A DNA stretch of 43,038 nucleotides. It comes from Rhodovibrionaceae bacterium. GTDB lineage: Bacteria > Pseudomonadota > Alphaproteobacteria > Kiloniellales > DSM-21159. Where the stretch lies: positions 1 to 43,038 of the forward strand of contig JANQIA010000381.1 in assembly GCA_028282405.1 (NCBI GenBank), given 5' to 3'. The position numbers and the translations under genes were made by a program. Under the pieces are notes generated by a model. That model did no database searches and had not been told where the DNA came from. It saw nothing but the letters and a program-made list of their open reading frames with translations. This document shows, piece after piece, positions 42,153 through 43,038 of this stretch (position 1 is the first letter of the stretch; each line of letters starts with the position of its first letter).

Positions 42153-43038
42153 ATGTCCGACCTTCCTCGTGTGCCGCCAACCGAGCCATCGGCGGCACCG
42201 TCGCGGGCGCCGTCGCCGAACCTCACGCCGAGTTGGAGCGCCACCAACCTCTATCCGCGCAGTCATGGCCTGCCGCTTTTCATGGAACCCGATGTCGCCG
42301 TCGTGGGCGGTGGTGCAGCGGGTGTCGCGGCCGCGACCACGGCGGCGAAGACCGGACTGTCGGTACTGCTGATCGAGCGCTACGGCTTCTGCGGCGGCAA
42401 CGCAGTGGCCGGCCTGTCCGGCACGATCTGCGGCCTCTACTACGCCAGTGAGCGGGTGACCAACCGTCCCGAGCAGGCCGTCTTCGGCTTCGCTGACCGC
42501 TTCCGCAAAGCCATGATCGAGCGCGGCGGGCTGACCGCGCCGCAGCGCTACGGCAAGACCTGGACGGTGACCCACGAGCCCCTGGCTTGGCGGGAGACCG
42601 CCGACGGCCTGCTGCAGGACAGCCGGGTCAAGGTGCTCTACCACAGCCTCGTGGTCGGCGTGATCGGCGAGGAGGACTGGATCCAAGGCGTCGTGGTGGC
42701 GAGCAAAGCGGGGCTGGCGGCGGTTCATGCCAAGATCGTCATCGACGCCAGCGGTGACGGCGACGTGGTTCATCGCGCCGGCCTGTCCTTCACCGTGGGC
42801 GATGAAGGCAAGGTCCAAAACCCGACGATGATCTTCCGTCTGGGCGGCGTCGATGTGGCGCGCTTTCTCGACTACTGGGGGCCGGATACCATCTGCAGCC
42901 CGGAGGTGTCGCGCCTGCTGCAGGAGGCGAACGCCGAAGGCGCCTACGAGCTGCCACGGGCCAAGATCTGGATTTTCGCGACACCTCGGCCGGGTCAACT
43001 CCTGGTCAATGCGACGCGGCTGCTCGGCCGCGACGGCC
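42153..43038 (+). CDS. FAD-dependent oxidoreductase (N-terminal part)
   Basis: The first 295 residues of a flavoprotein that continues past the window. After a Pro/Ser-rich leader, the dinucleotide-binding motif is VVGGGAAGVAAATTA (about 51-65) with the ribose-binding E75 (LLIERYGFCGGNA). A second FAD motif is IVIDASGDGDVVHRAG. The GxCGGNA segment and the overall order match the FAD_oxidored family (PF12831-like), several of which carry C-terminal domains not visible here. The start is ATG 42153 with GGAG 9 nt upstream; ATG 42120 is in frame but lies in the presumed -10 area. It is divergent from the GntR gene and probably under its control. Confidence 0.85.
   Translation, partial: MSDLPRVPPTEPSAAPSRAPSPNLTPSWSATNLYPRSHGLPLFMEPDVAVVGGGAAGVAAATTAAKTGLSVLLIERYGFCGGNAVAGLSGTICGLYYASERVTNRPEQAVFGFADRFRKAMIERGGLTAPQRYGKTWTVTHEPLAWRETADGLLQDSRVKVLYHSLVVGVIGEEDWIQGVVVASKAGLAAVHAKIVIDASGDGDVVHRAGLSFTVGDEGKVQNPTMIFRLGGVDVARFLDYWGPDTICSPEVSRLLQEANAEGAYELPRAKIWIFATPRPGQLLVNATRLLGRDG

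Overview
The window is GC-rich and densely coded. It looks like the chromosome of an alphaproteobacterium, most likely Rhodospirillales in the broad sense (Kiloniella/Pelagibius-type lineages). The pointers are the xerD / small membrane protein / aroK / aroB / CNNM-CorC block, a serine-cycle-type malyl-CoA lyase, an alphaproteobacterial ECF sigma module with GGAAT-N17-GTT promoters, and a soluble cytochrome c of the c2/c550 type. The placement is inference; there is no rRNA or other marker gene here, and I saw no tRNA, CRISPR array, insertion sequence or prophage.

Layout. 1-7230: the start of an unrecognised gene, nadE, an RND efflux pair (lipoprotein adaptor and permease), and a convergent AraC regulator. 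7330-12697: an MFS transporter divergent from the AraC gene, then a plus-strand run of zinc alcohol dehydrogenase, enolase-superfamily dehydratase-like enzyme, 3-hydroxyisobutyrate-dehydrogenase-family reductase and a plant-like arogenate/prephenate dehydrogenase; the first three read as a hydroxy-acid or sugar-acid catabolic set. 12804-18556: an NTF2-like protein, then minus-strand amidohydrolase, nicotinate phosphoribosyltransferase-like, class II DAHP synthase and LysR genes. 18691-20533: DoxX, then a Tat-exported intradiol dioxygenase translationally coupled to a cytochrome b561. 20518-26524 (minus): nucleotide-sugar dehydrogenase, a cupin with the full DMSP-lyase active-site signature, mclA, xerD, a large exported protein and a small membrane protein. 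26693-30312 (plus): aroK, aroB, CNNM/CorC and a CBS-pair protein.

30343-33418 holds an ECF sigma factor, a membrane anti-sigma factor and a divergent secreted subtilisin-like protease with a Gly/Asp-repeat tract of about 109 residues. The same GGAAT-N17-GTT promoter occurs once on each strand of the shared intergenic region, so sigma gene and protease look like one autoregulated regulon. I consider this the best candidate for an uncharacterised system in the window.

33551-43038 is accessory metabolism: SRPBCC protein, redoxin, phosphoglycolate phosphatase, cytochrome c, an M24-fold protein carrying every DddP (DMSP lyase) active-site residue, a LysR gene between two direct 128-bp structured repeats, a YdcZ-type DMT transporter, two small membrane proteins, a PanB-like protein missing two canonical active-site acids, a GntR regulator, and the start of an FAD oxidoreductase with a perfect palindrome upstream. 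Two unrelated DMSP-lyase folds in one 43-kb window suggest, but do not prove, DMSP or related sulfonium metabolism.

Long open frames antisense to real genes (up to about 700 codons) are GC-bias shadows and are not annotated.
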